From: Aestuariicoccus sp032586235
GTDB lineage: Bacteria; Pseudomonadota; Alphaproteobacteria; Rhodobacterales; Rhodobacteraceae
Length of the DNA: 64,000 nt
Direction: 5' to 3'
NCBI RefSeq assembly: GCF_032586235.1
Contig: NZ_JAWHTD010000010.1
Coordinates: 1-64,000 of the forward strand
The notes under the pieces: model-generated
Seen by the model: the letters and a program-made list of their open reading frames with translations, nothing else
Database searches by the model: none
Told to the model about the DNA's origin: nothing
Position numbers and translations under genes: made by a program
In this document: positions 17,102 through 26,224 of the stretch, in pieces
Layout: the number at the start of each line of letters is the position of its first letter
Numbering within the stretch: the stretch's first letter is position 1

Positions 17102-19165
17102 TCAGCCGAAGAGGAAATCGCTGTCGCCGAGATCGGTGCTCAGCACACCTTCCAGAAGGATGCCATGACCGCCCGCCTCCAGCAGAGTCGCCGTGTCCCC
17201 ATCGACCGTCGCGTCGGTGATGGTGACATCCGCCAGCGTCGCGCCGTCGCGCAGGATCAGCGTGTCGAGACCCGCCTCGAAATCGGTGATCACGTCCATT
17301 TCACCTGCGACGATGTCGTTGAAGACGAAGCTGTCCGCGCCGGTCCCGCCGGTCAGGGTGTCGTCGCCCGACCCGCCGTTCAGCGTGTCGGAACCCGCGC
17401 CGCCGTCCAGCATGTCGTTGCCCGCGCCACCGGCGACAAAGTCGTCGCCCGCGCCGCCCAGGGCCATGTCGTCACCGAGGCCCGCGCCAAGCGCGTCGTC
17501 GCCCTCGCCCCCGTCGAGCATGTCACGGCCCGCGCCGCCGCCAAGGCTGTCGTTGCCCGCACCGCCCATGACCATGTCGTCGCCGTCGCCGCCGCCGAGG
17601 CTGTCTTCCCCGGCGTCGCCGTTGAGGTCGTCCATGCCCGCGCCGCCGTTGACGACATCGTCGCCCTCGCCGCCGCTGGCCATGTCGTCGCCGAACCCGC
17701 CGCCGATGGCGTCGTTCCCGGCCTCGCCCATCAGCATGTCGTCGCCGAGGCCTCCGCCCATCGCGTCGTCCCCGTCACCGCCCATGGCGGTGTCGTCGCC
17801 CGCGCCCGACGAAATCACGTCGTTGCCGCCGTTGCCGGCCAGCACGTCGTCGCCCGCGTCGCCGGTGATGCTGTCGTCACCGCCGCCGCCGCCGACGTTG
17901 TCGTCGCCCGCATCGCCCTTGAGGAAGTCGTCACCGCCCGCGCCGCGCAGGATGTCGTTGCCGTCGCCGCCGAAGGCGATGTCGCCGGCCACGCCGGTCT
18001 GGGCGTTTTCCAGCCCATCGTCGCTGTCGGACCAGCTGCCGGTGTGGATCTCGTCATTGCCCGCGCCGCCATAGATCGTGTCCGACCCGTCGGCCTCGGC
18101 CATGAACGTGCCGCCCGTGGCGGAGGACACCCGGCTGTCGTCGTCGCCGGTGAGGATGTCGTCGCCCGCGCCGCCGGTGATCATGTCGTCACCTGCACCC
18201 CCGGCATAGCCATTGTCGTATTGCGACAGCGGCAGCGCGCCCGAGGGGCCCATATCGGCAAGGTTAAACGCGTTGTCGTCGCCCTCCCCGGCGTCGATCG
18301 TGTCGTTGCCCATGCCGCCGTCGATGACGTCGGACCCGACGTTGCCGGAAAGCGAATCGTCGCCCATGCCGCCGGTGATCGTGTCGTCGCCACCCAAGCC
18401 GCCGACGTTGTCGTTGCCCGCGCCGCCGTCGATCCGGTCGTCGGCCTCGGTTCCAGTGACGGTCTCGCCCGCGTCGTCCAGCGTCGCCGTAACCCCGGCG
18501 ATGGCGCGCTGCGCGTCGAGCAGGGTCAGCGCATCATCCATGCCGATCATTTCGATCTCGCCCGCCGCGGCCGGAAGGATCGGCACAAAGCCGTCCTGCG
18601 TGCCGTCCACCTCGCCGCCGGTTCCGGCGCCGAGACCCGCGGGCACGTTCACCCCGTGCAGCACGATCTCGCGGAAGATCAGCGGCATCAGGTCCGCGCT
18701 GTCGTAATCGGTCATCGACACCGGGCTGAAGAAATTGTCCCCGTCGTTCAGATCAAAGGCCTGGATATAGCTCAGCGTCCCGTTTTCGTCGGTCATCGGC
18801 GCCGCGCCGTCCTCGGTCAGCGTCAGGATGATGTCACCGTAATTGGGAAGGCCCTCGAGCACTTCGACCACGCCGTCGCCATCCGCGTCGCTGCCAATGT
18901 CCGGGGTGACCGAATCAACCGGGTTGCCGTCGCCGTCGAAGAGGCCGTGGATGTGCTGCGGCACGGGGACATTCGCCTCCATCCCCTCGACCGCGATCGA
19001 GATGTTGATGTATTGCGCCCCGTCCTCTTCGGGGGCCCCGACGGCGACGATTGCCGTGCCGGTCACGCCCGAATTGTTGAGCGCGGCGAAGTCGACGGCG
19101 TAGAACGCCTCGGCCCCGTTCAGGAAGGTTTCGAAGGACGAATAGTCAGATGCCAGATGTGCCAT
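17102..19165 (-). CDS. Secreted RTX protein with N-terminal CHRD-like domain
   Basis: A 687-residue, very acidic protein without a Sec signal peptide. Residues about 1-190 resemble a CHRD domain (VPQHIHGLFDGDGNP). From about 225 to 610 there are dozens of glycine-aspartate nonapeptides such as GGAGNDNVGG and GGMGDDSLSG, which form calcium-bound beta rolls. The C-terminus (FVFNDIVAGEMDVITDFEAG, then LDTLILRDG) is typical of uncleaved signals for type I secretion. It is therefore probably exported to the cell surface or medium by an ABC-type secretion system not encoded here. The role is unknown; adhesion, surface coating or calcium binding are possible. A good terminator follows the gene. Confidence 0.85.
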   Translation of the reverse strand: MAHLASDYSSFETFLNGAEAFYAVDFAALNNSGVTGTAIVAVGAPEEDGAQYINISIAVEGMEANVPVPQHIHGLFDGDGNPVDSVTPDIGSDADGDGVVEVLEGLPNYGDIILTLTEDGAAPMTDENGTLSYIQAFDLNDGDNFFSPVSMTDYDSADLMPLIFREIVLHGVNVPAGLGAGTGGEVDGTQDGFVPILPAAAGEIEMIGMDDALTLLDAQRAIAGVTATLDDAGETVTGTEADDRIDGGAGNDNVGGLGGDDTITGGMGDDSLSGNVGSDVIDGGMGNDTIDAGEGDDNAFNLADMGPSGALPLSQYDNGYAGGAGDDMITGGAGDDILTGDDDSRVSSATGGTFMAEADGSDTIYGGAGNDEIHTGSWSDSDDGLENAQTGVAGDIAFGGDGNDILRGAGGDDFLKGDAGDDNVGGGGGDDSITGDAGDDVLAGNGGNDVISSGAGDDTAMGGDGDDAMGGGLGDDMLMGEAGNDAIGGGFGDDMASGGEGDDVVNGGAGMDDLNGDAGEDSLGGGDGDDMVMGGAGNDSLGGGAGRDMLDGGEGDDALGAGLGDDMALGGAGDDFVAGGAGNDMLDGGAGSDTLNGGSGDDTLTGGTGADSFVFNDIVAGEMDVITDFEAGLDTLILRDGATLADVTITDATVDGDTATLLEAGGHGILLEGVLSTDLGDSDFLFG

Positions 19166-19312
19166 GAAAGCTCCGTTTGGTGTTCTAGGGTTCGTGTCTC
19201 ATCCACGGAGCGGGCGGCGGGTGAGTTTCACCCGGCGCGGGAAAATTTGGGAATTTTCGCACAGCTATATGATTTGAATAGAAAATTTTTCACGCAAAAA
19301 TCCGCAGCGCGT

Positions 19313-20398
19313 TCAGAACAGCGCCAGTTGGTCGCCCGCGCGCGGCGGCGGCGCGAAGAGATCGCAGCGCAGCGCCGGCACAGCCCGGTCGAGCCCCAGG
19401 GCGCGCGCGGCACGGGCGAACCTCTGCGCGATGATCTGGGCATAGGGCCCTTGCCCGCGCATCCGGTGGTGCCATCGGGAATCGTAGTCCTTGCCGCCAT
19501 GCATCTCGCGCAGCCGCGCCATGATGCGGCCGGCGCGGTCGGGGTAATGCTCGGCCAGCCAATCCTGCCAGAGCGGGGAGACCTCAAGCGGCAGGCGCAG
19601 CATGATCCAGCTTGCGGCGTCCGCCCCGGCCTCGGCCCCGGCTTCCAGGATATGCTCAAGCTCGGGATCGGTGAGCGCTGGGATCACCGGCGAGGCCATG
19701 AGCCGCACCGGAATGCCCGCCCCGGTCAGCCGCCGGATCGCCGCCAAGCGGCGTTTCGGCGCGGGCGCGCGCGGCTCCATCCGGCGCGAAAGATCTGCGT
19801 CCAGCGTGGTGACCGACAGGCCCACCCGCACCAGCCCGCGTTCGGCCATGGGCGCCAGGATGTCGATATCGCGCTCGATCAGCGCGCCCTTGGTCACGAT
19901 GGCGACCGGATGGTTGAAATCGCGCAGCACCTCCAGACAGCGGCGCATGATGCCATGGTCCCGCTCGACCGGTTGATAGGGGTCGGTGTTGGTGCCGATG
20001 GCCAGCGGCGCCACCCGGTAGCGCCGCGCGCGCAGCTCGCGCGCCAGCACCGCTGGCGCGTCGGGGCGGGCGATCAGCCGGGTTTCGAAATCAAGACCCG
20101 GCGACAGGTTCAGATAGGCGTGGCTGGGCCTTGCAAAGCAATAGATGCAACCGTGTTCGCAGCCCCGATATGGGTTGAGCGACCAGTCGAAGGGCAGATC
20201 CGGAGACCGCTGATAGGTGATCACGCTGCGCGGATGCTCGACACTGACCTCGGTCCGCGTCACCCCTTCGTCCGCCGGGGTGTCCCAGCCGTCATCCGCA
20301 TCGACCCGCCGAAAGCGTTCGAACCGTCCCGCCTGACGGCTGGCGGCGGCCCGGCCCGGACGCAGATCGGCGTCCACATATCGGTCGAAAGACGGCAT
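19313..20398 (-). CDS. Radical SAM protein, PA0069/SPL-like family
   Basis: A 361-residue radical SAM enzyme. The 4Fe-4S motif is C80-EHG-C84-IY-C87 (CX3CX2C), inside NPYRGCEHGCIYCFARPSH, which resembles spore photoproduct lyase relatives. The TIM-barrel core continues with GTNTDPYQPVE, VTKGALIERD and ASPVIPALTD. The protein ends GDQLALF, which matches the QLxLF motif used to bind the replication sliding clamp. The family is widespread but uncharacterised; a DNA-linked role is suggested by the lyase similarity and the possible clamp motif. It is transcribed divergently from the B12-binding gene. Confidence 0.85.
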   Translation of the reverse strand: MPSFDRYVDADLRPGRAAASRQAGRFERFRRVDADDGWDTPADEGVTRTEVSVEHPRSVITYQRSPDLPFDWSLNPYRGCEHGCIYCFARPSHAYLNLSPGLDFETRLIARPDAPAVLARELRARRYRVAPLAIGTNTDPYQPVERDHGIMRRCLEVLRDFNHPVAIVTKGALIERDIDILAPMAERGLVRVGLSVTTLDADLSRRMEPRAPAPKRRLAAIRRLTGAGIPVRLMASPVIPALTDPELEHILEAGAEAGADAASWIMLRLPLEVSPLWQDWLAEHYPDRAGRIMARLREMHGGKDYDSRWHHRMRGQGPYAQIIAQRFARAARALGLDRAVPALRCDLFAPPPRAGDQLALF

Positions 20399-20586
20399 AT
20401 CGCCAAATTAGAACGGAACGCGAACATTTGCAATCCACCCGGCCGCGCCCCGCCCCTCGGGCTGCCGCAAGTCGGTTGCATCGCGCCCGATGTCGCAATC
20501 CGCCAACTGGCAAGGGCGCAAACAGACCAAAGGTTTCCCAACGGCATCCGGCGCAGCCCTCTGCGCCGTCATCAAGGATAAGTGCA

Positions 20587-21291
<705 letters not shown>

Positions 21292-21313
21292 GCCTTGAGG
21301 GATTTCCGCCGGG

Positions 21314-21344
21314 AAAGGCCCCTTCCGACCGGAGGGGCCTTTTT
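21314..21344 (+). terminator. Rho-independent terminator after the B12-binding gene
   Basis: A 10-bp stem, AAAGGCCCCT with AGGGGCCTTT (21314-21323 with 21333-21342), leads into a run of T residues ending at 21344. It separates the corrinoid gene from the small membrane protein and DUF1638 genes that follow. Confidence 0.88.
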
Positions 21345-21388
21345 CTTTACCCGAATCTGCTCCATATTGAACTGGAGAGGAGACGGAC

Positions 21389-21562
21389 ATGCCTGTGACA
21401 TCCTTCGCCCTTTTGATCCTTGCGGTTCTCATGGCCGCGGCCCTGACCGTCTGGGCCGTCAGCGCCTGGGGCGCTTTGACGGTGCTGCCGGTGCTCATGG
21501 TCCTGGCGCTTGCCGCCCGCTGGGCCATGGCGCATGTGCCGCATGACGATCCCAAGCCCTGA
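21389..21562 (+). CDS. Small membrane protein, 57 residues
   Basis: A short gene with a clear GGAG-AGGAG ribosome binding site. The product has two hydrophobic stretches (SFALLILAVLMAAALTVWAV and LTVLPVLMVLALAARWAMA) and a charged tail PHDDPKP, so it is predicted to span the inner membrane twice. Its 3' end overlaps the start of the DUF1638 gene by 20 bp, indicating joint expression. It resembles no family I can name. Its place between a B12-binding protein and DUF1638 is the only functional clue. Confidence 0.7.
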   Translation: MPVTSFALLILAVLMAAALTVWAVSAWGALTVLPVLMVLALAARWAMAHVPHDDPKP

Positions 21563-22187
21563 CGACCGCACGCTGACAAGCCAAGGTATGGCACCCCGAG
21601 GCAAGGGGCGGGTTCTGTTGATCGCCTGCGGCGCGCTTGCCCGCGAGATTATCGATCTGAAAGAGCGTAACGGCTGGTCGCATCTCGACCTCACTTGCCT
21701 GCCCGCGATCCTGCACAACCACCCCGAAAAGATCACCGCCGCCGTGCGGGACGCCGTCGAACGGCACCGCGCGGAGTACGACACGATCAACGTCGTCTAT
21801 GCCGATTGCGGCACCGGCGGGCTCTTGCAGGCGGCCTGCGCCGAGATGGGGGTCGAGATGGTCGCGGGCCCGCATTGCTACAGCTTCTTCGAAGGCAACG
21901 ACACCTTCGCAGAACGGGACGAGATCACTGCCTTTTACCTGACCGATTTCCTGGTGCGCCAGTTCGACGCTTTCGTCTGGAAGCCGCTCGGGCTCGACCG
22001 GCACCCGGCGCTGCGCGAGATGTATTTCGGGCATTACGACCGACTGGTCTATCAGGCGCAGACCGACGACGCAGCCCTGACCGAGCTGGCCCGGGCTCAT
22101 GCCGCGCGGCTGGGTCTGCGCTTTGAACGGCGGATGACGGGCTACGGCGATCTGGACAGCACGCTGCGCGGCTGGGCCGAAGGCTGA
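21543..22187 (+). CDS. DUF1638 protein, probable partner of B12-dependent methyltransferase
   Basis: A protein of about 214 residues matching DUF1638. Typical stretches are RVLLIACGALAREIIDLKER, HNHPEKI, VYADCGTGGLL, and MVAGPHCYSFFEGND. The family is found beside corrinoid proteins and methyltransferases in bacteria and archaea; its biochemical role is not firmly known to me. Conserved cysteines and histidines (ACGALA, DCGTGG, PHCY) suggest metal or corrinoid handling. The ATG at 21543 overlaps the previous gene; an alternative ATG at 21588 also fits. It lies just downstream of the split methionine synthase B12 subunit, which supports a functional link. Confidence 0.8.
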   Translation: MTIPSPDDRTLTSQGMAPRGKGRVLLIACGALAREIIDLKERNGWSHLDLTCLPAILHNHPEKITAAVRDAVERHRAEYDTINVVYADCGTGGLLQAACAEMGVEMVAGPHCYSFFEGNDTFAERDEITAFYLTDFLVRQFDAFVWKPLGLDRHPALREMYFGHYDRLVYQAQTDDAALTELARAHAARLGLRFERRMTGYGDLDSTLRGWAEG

Positions 22188-22203
22188 CCTCGGGTCCGGG
22201 GGG

Positions 22204-23829
22204 CTAGAGCCCGCCGGCCTCCTTCAAGACCACCGACACCGGCACCAGCGCGACCGAGTCCGCGCGGTCCTGCAGGCCCCAGAGCAGCAGAGCCGAGATC
22301 GTGTCGGCCTGCAGACGGCCCAGCATCACGACCGCGCCCTCCTGGCGCGCCTTGAACGCCGCCTGGTCGAGGAACCGCCGCATCACGCGCGGATCCTGGC
22401 CCGCCCCGTCGAAGTCACGGAAGACCGAGGCCGATGGCACGCCTTCGCGCGCGGCCAGCGCCTGCGCGGTATTGAGCCCGTTGGGCAGCATCACCAGCCC
22501 GTGGCCCGAGCCCAGCAGATAGGCCGCAAGCTGTTCGGTCACGTCGCGCGTCGATTGCATCGCACCGCCGGGCTGTTCCATAACCGCAACCGCCTCGGGC
22601 ACCGCGGCGAGGGAACCGGCCAGGGCGACCTCGACATCGCTGGCCCGCGCGCCTTCGGGAATGTCGGCCAGCGCCAGCACGTCATAGCCGAGCGCGCGAT
22701 AGGCGCGGGCCGCGCCCGCGGCATCCGGGTGGCCGGGCGAGATCGCGAAGCTGAGCGGGAACGGGAAGGTTTGAAGCGTCGAGGCCCCCAGCGGGCCCGT
22801 GCCGTCGTCGATCAGGACGATGGACATGCGCGGCAGGTCGTCGGCAACGTCGAAGGGCGCGGCATAGCGCGTGAGCGGGCTGGTGTCGTCCTGCGCCGAG
22901 GGCGCGGCATCGTCGCCCCCCCCGACCGTGGGCAGCCGCCCGGTCTGCGCCGCGTCGTCGCGCTGCAAGAGCGACACCGCAGGCGTGCCGATCGCCGGGC
23001 GATCGGCGTCGCCATCCTCGGCCCGAGTCGCCGCGTCATCGGCCTCGGGCGCTGCGGTTTCGGTCTCTTCCTGCGCGGGCACCTCTTCCGCCGCCTCTGC
23101 TGGCGCAGCGGCAGCGTCCTCGGCCTGGTCCTCCGGCCCCGCCGGGGCGGGCACCTCTTCCGCCGCCTCTGCTGGCGCAGCGGCGGCGTCCTCGGCCGGA
23201 CCCTCCGGCTCCGCCGGGGCGGGCACCTCCTCCGCCGCCTCTGCTGACGCAGCGGCAGCGTCCTCGGCCGGGCTCGTCGGCTCCAGGACGGGGTCCGCCG
23301 CCTCGGGGGCCAGCGCGCTTTCCTCGGCGGGCACGGGCGGCATGGGCGGCTGCGCGGGGTCGGTCGAGATCGACAGATCGCTTTCGGCCTCGGGGGCCAC
23401 GGGCGCGGCCGCCTGCGCGCCGGGCTGCACCGGGGCATCGGCGGCGACGGCCACATCCGCGCCGCTTTCAATGGCGGCGGGCTGCGGCGGCGGCGCGGTG
23501 TCGGTCGCGGCCTCGGGTACGCGGGCGGGCGCGGTGTCGGCGGTCACGTCGGTGGCGGGCGCCTCCGGCGCGGCCTCGAGCCCGGGCGACGGCGGGGCCT
23601 CGACCCCGGTCTCGGCCGCCGGGCGGCGCGCGGGGGCCACGGCGACCGGGTCGGGCGTGGTGACGGGCGTGGCGTCGGGTTCGGGCTGCGAGGGCCGCTG
23701 AGCCGCCGCCGGATAAGGCCCGGTGGTCGGCGTCTTGACCGGCGGCCCCAGATAAAGCGAAAGCGCCCCGGCTGCCGCCGCGGACACCACGCCACCCCAG
23801 ATCGCGCCCAAGAGAAATCCACGTGCCAC
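22204..23829 (-). CDS. Divergent polysaccharide deacetylase-family protein with Ala/Pro/Glu repeats
   Basis: A 541-residue protein. One N-terminal membrane helix (FLLGAIWGGVVSAAAAGAL) anchors it. Residues about 35-300 are a low-complexity linker rich in Ala, Pro and Glu. The C-terminal domain (about 325-541; MSIVLIDDGTGPLG ... LPNGLNTAQALAAREGV) is the divergent polysaccharide deacetylase (YibQ-like) fold. The linker includes three 24-residue repeats of the type EDAAAAPAEAAEEVPAPAGP, encoded by 72-bp DNA repeats. It probably acts in the periplasm on cell-envelope glycans or in division; activity is unproven. It is divergent from trpG. Confidence 0.82.
   Translation of the reverse strand: MARGFLLGAIWGGVVSAAAAGALSLYLGPPVKTPTTGPYPAAAQRPSQPEPDATPVTTPDPVAVAPARRPAAETGVEAPPSPGLEAAPEAPATDVTADTAPARVPEAATDTAPPPQPAAIESGADVAVAADAPVQPGAQAAAPVAPEAESDLSISTDPAQPPMPPVPAEESALAPEAADPVLEPTSPAEDAAAASAEAAEEVPAPAEPEGPAEDAAAAPAEAAEEVPAPAGPEDQAEDAAAAPAEAAEEVPAQEETETAAPEADDAATRAEDGDADRPAIGTPAVSLLQRDDAAQTGRLPTVGGGDDAAPSAQDDTSPLTRYAAPFDVADDLPRMSIVLIDDGTGPLGASTLQTFPFPLSFAISPGHPDAAGAARAYRALGYDVLALADIPEGARASDVEVALAGSLAAVPEAVAVMEQPGGAMQSTRDVTEQLAAYLLGSGHGLVMLPNGLNTAQALAAREGVPSASVFRDFDGAGQDPRVMRRFLDQAAFKARQEGAVVMLGRLQADTISALLLWGLQDRADSVALVPVSVVLKEAGGL
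23077..23292. repeat. Three tandem 72-bp repeats inside the deacetylase gene
   Basis: Copies beginning at 23077, 23149 and 23221 share the core GGGCACCTCTTCCGCCGCCT and differ at scattered bases. The 72-bp period is in frame (24 residues), so copy-number change would alter only linker length. Confidence 0.85.
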
Positions 23830-23975
23830 GGCTCTGCCCTCTCGTCCAACCTCGTCGTTCCGGTCCTTCTGGCGGGCCGGTTGTGGCGCGCCGCCCTTGA
23901 CGCCGCACCACCTGCCTGCGCATGTATACCGCGACCAACGCCCCCGCTTCCAGCCCCCGATACGCGAATAATCCC

Positions 23976-24557
23976 ATGCTGCTGCTGATAGATAACTACG
24001 ACAGTTTCACCTACAATCTCGTCCATTACGTGGGCGAGCTGGGCGTCGAGGCGAAAGTCGCCCGCAACGATGCGCTGAACGTGCAGGAGGCGATGGCGCT
24101 GAACCCCGCCGGCATCCTGCTTTCGCCCGGGCCCTCCGATCCCGATCACGCTGGCATCTGCCTGCCGCTGACAGCCGCCGCCGCCGAGACCGGAACGCCA
24201 CTTTTGGGGGTTTGCCTTGGCCATCAGACCATCGGGCAGGCCTTTGGCGGCAAGGTGCAACAGCACTCCGAGATCGTGCACGGCAAGATGGGCGAGGTGT
24301 CGCATGACGGCACCGGGGTTTTTCAGGGCCTGCCCAGCCCCTTCAAGGCCACGCGTTATCACTCGCTGGTCGTGGACCGCGCCACCCTGCCCGACTGCCT
24401 CGTTGTGAACGCCACGCTTGAGGACGGCACGATCATGGGCCTGCGCCATGCCGAAAAGCCGATCCACGGGGTGCAGTTTCACCCCGAATCCATCGCGTCG
24501 GAACACGGCCATGCATTGCTTCGTAATTTTCTGGACTTGCTGAAGGTGCCCGCATGA
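23976..24557 (+). CDS. trpG: Anthranilate synthase glutamine amidotransferase subunit TrpG
   Basis: A 193-residue class I glutamine amidotransferase that feeds ammonia to TrpE. MLLLIDNYDSFTYNLVHYVG is the standard N-terminus. The nucleophile lies in GVCLGHQTIGQ, and the His-Glu pair in GVQFHPESI. The start at 23976 matches the conserved beginning; an upstream ATG at 23922 adds an unconserved leader. The stop overlaps the trpD start as ATGA. No trpE is present in the window. It heads trpG-trpD-ung-trpC-moaC-moeA. Confidence 0.95.
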   Translation: MLLLIDNYDSFTYNLVHYVGELGVEAKVARNDALNVQEAMALNPAGILLSPGPSDPDHAGICLPLTAAAAETGTPLLGVCLGHQTIGQAFGGKVQQHSEIVHGKMGEVSHDGTGVFQGLPSPFKATRYHSLVVDRATLPDCLVVNATLEDGTIMGLRHAEKPIHGVQFHPESIASEHGHALLRNFLDLLKVPA

Positions 24558-25573
24558 GCGATGCGCTGAAACCTCTGATCGGCGCCGCCGCCGACCGCCC
24601 GCTGACCCGCGCCGAGGCCGAACGCGCCTTCGGCATCCTGTTTGAAGGTGAAGCCACGCCCAGCCAGATCGGTGGCCTTCTGATGGCGCTGCGCACACGT
24701 GGAGAGACGGTCGACGAATTCGCCGCCGCCGCCGCGGTGATGCGCGCGAAATGCAACAAGGTGCAGGCGCCCGAGGGCGCCATGGACATCGTCGGCACCG
24801 GCGGCGACGGCAAGGGCACGCTGAATATCTCAACCGCCACGGCCTTTGTGGTGGCGGGCGCGGGCGTACCGGTGGCCAAGCACGGCAACCGCAACCTGTC
24901 GTCGAAATCCGGCGCGGCGGATGCGCTGACCCAGATGGGCATCAACGTGATGATCGGTGCGCAAGCGGTTGAAAAGGCTCTGAAAGAGGTCGGCATCTGC
25001 TTTATGATGGCGCCGATGCATCACCCGGCCATGGCCCATGTCGGCCCGGTTCGGGCCGAGCTTGGCACCCGCACGATCTTTAACATCCTGGGGCCGCTGA
25101 CCAACCCCGCAGGCGTCAAGCGCCAGCTTACCGGGGCCTTCAGCCGCGACCTCATCCGCCCAATGGCCGAGACGCTGGGCGCGCTGGGGTCCGAACACGC
25201 CTGGCTGGTGCACGGCTCTGACGGCACCGACGAGCTGACCATCACCGGCGTCAGCTGGATCGCCGCGCTGGAAACCGACGGCGCGATCCGCGAGGCCGAG
25301 CTGCACCCAGAGGATGCGGGCCTGCCCGTGCATCCATTCGAGGCCATCGTCGGCGGCAGCCCCGACGACAACGCACAGGCCTTCCGCGCGCTGCTGGAAG
25401 GCGCGCCCTCGGCCTATCGCGACGCGGTGCTGCTGAACGCGGCGGCGGCGCTGGTGGTGGCCGACAAGGCCGCCGACCTGCGCGAGGGCGTCGCCATGGC
25501 CCGCGAGAGCATCGACAGCGGCGCGGCCAAGGCCAAGATCGAGGCATTGGCCCGCGCCACCCAGACCGCCTGA
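24554..25573 (+). CDS. trpD: Anthranilate phosphoribosyltransferase TrpD
   Basis: A 339-residue enzyme that joins anthranilate and PRPP in tryptophan synthesis. The signature glycine-rich loop GTGGDGKGTLNIST (about residues 79-92) and the KHGNRNLSSKSGAADAL segment bind PRPP and metal. NPAGVKRQLTGAFS and LVHGSDGTDEL are also conserved. It overlaps trpG by four bases and is followed after 6 bp by ung. Length and motifs are complete. Confidence 0.96.
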   Translation: MSDALKPLIGAAADRPLTRAEAERAFGILFEGEATPSQIGGLLMALRTRGETVDEFAAAAAVMRAKCNKVQAPEGAMDIVGTGGDGKGTLNISTATAFVVAGAGVPVAKHGNRNLSSKSGAADALTQMGINVMIGAQAVEKALKEVGICFMMAPMHHPAMAHVGPVRAELGTRTIFNILGPLTNPAGVKRQLTGAFSRDLIRPMAETLGALGSEHAWLVHGSDGTDELTITGVSWIAALETDGAIREAELHPEDAGLPVHPFEAIVGGSPDDNAQAFRALLEGAPSAYRDAVLLNAAAALVVADKAADLREGVAMARESIDSGAAKAKIEALARATQTA

Positions 25574-25579
25574 CGCGCC

Positions 25580-26224
25580 ATGCAGCCCCCAGCCGCATGG
25601 GCGCATCTGCCCTTTTTCACCAACGTCCTGCCGCGCATCGACGCGGCGCTGGCGGCAGAGGACCGGGTCATTCTGCCCCCCGAACACCAACGCTTTGCCG
25701 CTTTGGAGGCCTGCGCGCCGGATCGGGTGCGGGTGGTGATCCTGGGCCAGGATCCCTATCCCACGCCGGGCCACGCCCACGGGTTGGCCTTTTCTGTGGA
25801 ACCGGACGTGCGCCCGCTTCCACGGTCTTTAACGAACATCTTCAAAGAGATGCAGGACGATCTTGGCGCTACGCCGCCGGATGGCGACCTGCGGTTCTGG
25901 GCGCGGCAGGGGGTGCTTTTGCTCAACACCGCGCTCAGCGTTCCGGCGGGCGACGCGGGCGGGCATGCAAAACTGGGCTGGGCGCGGCTGACCCATGAGG
26001 TGCTGACGGCTTTGTCCGACAGCCCGCGCGCCTTTCTGCTCTGGGGCAAGCCTGCGCAAGCCTTCGAGCGGCACATTCACGGCGATGGCCACCTCATTCT
26101 GCGCAGCCCGCATCCCTCGCCTTTGTCCGCCCGGCGGGGCTTTTTCGGCGCGCGCCCCTTTTCCCGCGTCAACGACTGGCTTAAAGCCAATGGCGACACG
26201 CCGATCAACTGGACGAACCCATGA
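25580..26224 (+). CDS. ung: Uracil-DNA glycosylase, family 1
   Basis: A 214-residue DNA repair enzyme that removes uracil from DNA. The catalytic motif GQDPYPTPGHAHGLAFS begins at residue 56, with the water-activating D58. The second motif is HPSPLSARRGFFGARPF near the C-terminus, with the conserved histidine and the leucine loop. It is slightly shorter than the E. coli enzyme. It sits inside the tryptophan operon, 6 bp after trpD and overlapping trpC as ATGA, so it should be cotranscribed. SOS-regulated lexA is further down the same strand, but I see no SOS box for ung itself. Confidence 0.93.
   Translation: MQPPAAWAHLPFFTNVLPRIDAALAAEDRVILPPEHQRFAALEACAPDRVRVVILGQDPYPTPGHAHGLAFSVEPDVRPLPRSLTNIFKEMQDDLGATPPDGDLRFWARQGVLLLNTALSVPAGDAGGHAKLGWARLTHEVLTALSDSPRAFLLWGKPAQAFERHIHGDGHLILRSPHPSPLSARRGFFGARPFSRVNDWLKANGDTPINWTNP

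Noticed and set aside
17102..19165. Tandem DNA repeats suggesting a CRISPR array or satellite
   Set aside because: The periodicity encodes RTX nonapeptides in one open frame and has no constant repeat with unique spacers.
16823..20581. Plus-strand open frame of 1252 codons
   Set aside because: It is the antisense shadow of the RTX gene and the radical SAM gene; the repeats VVARAA-like reflect the glycine-aspartate repeats on the other strand.
20399..20586. Cobalamin or SAM/SAH riboswitch upstream of the B12-binding gene
   Set aside because: I could not find the conserved B12 box or the cores of the SAM-II, SAH or SAM/SAH families in this gap. A covariance-model search would be decisive.
23890..23975. 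Tryptophan leader peptide and attenuator before trpG
   Set aside because: No short frame with clustered Trp codons and no alternative terminator/antiterminator hairpins could be identified.
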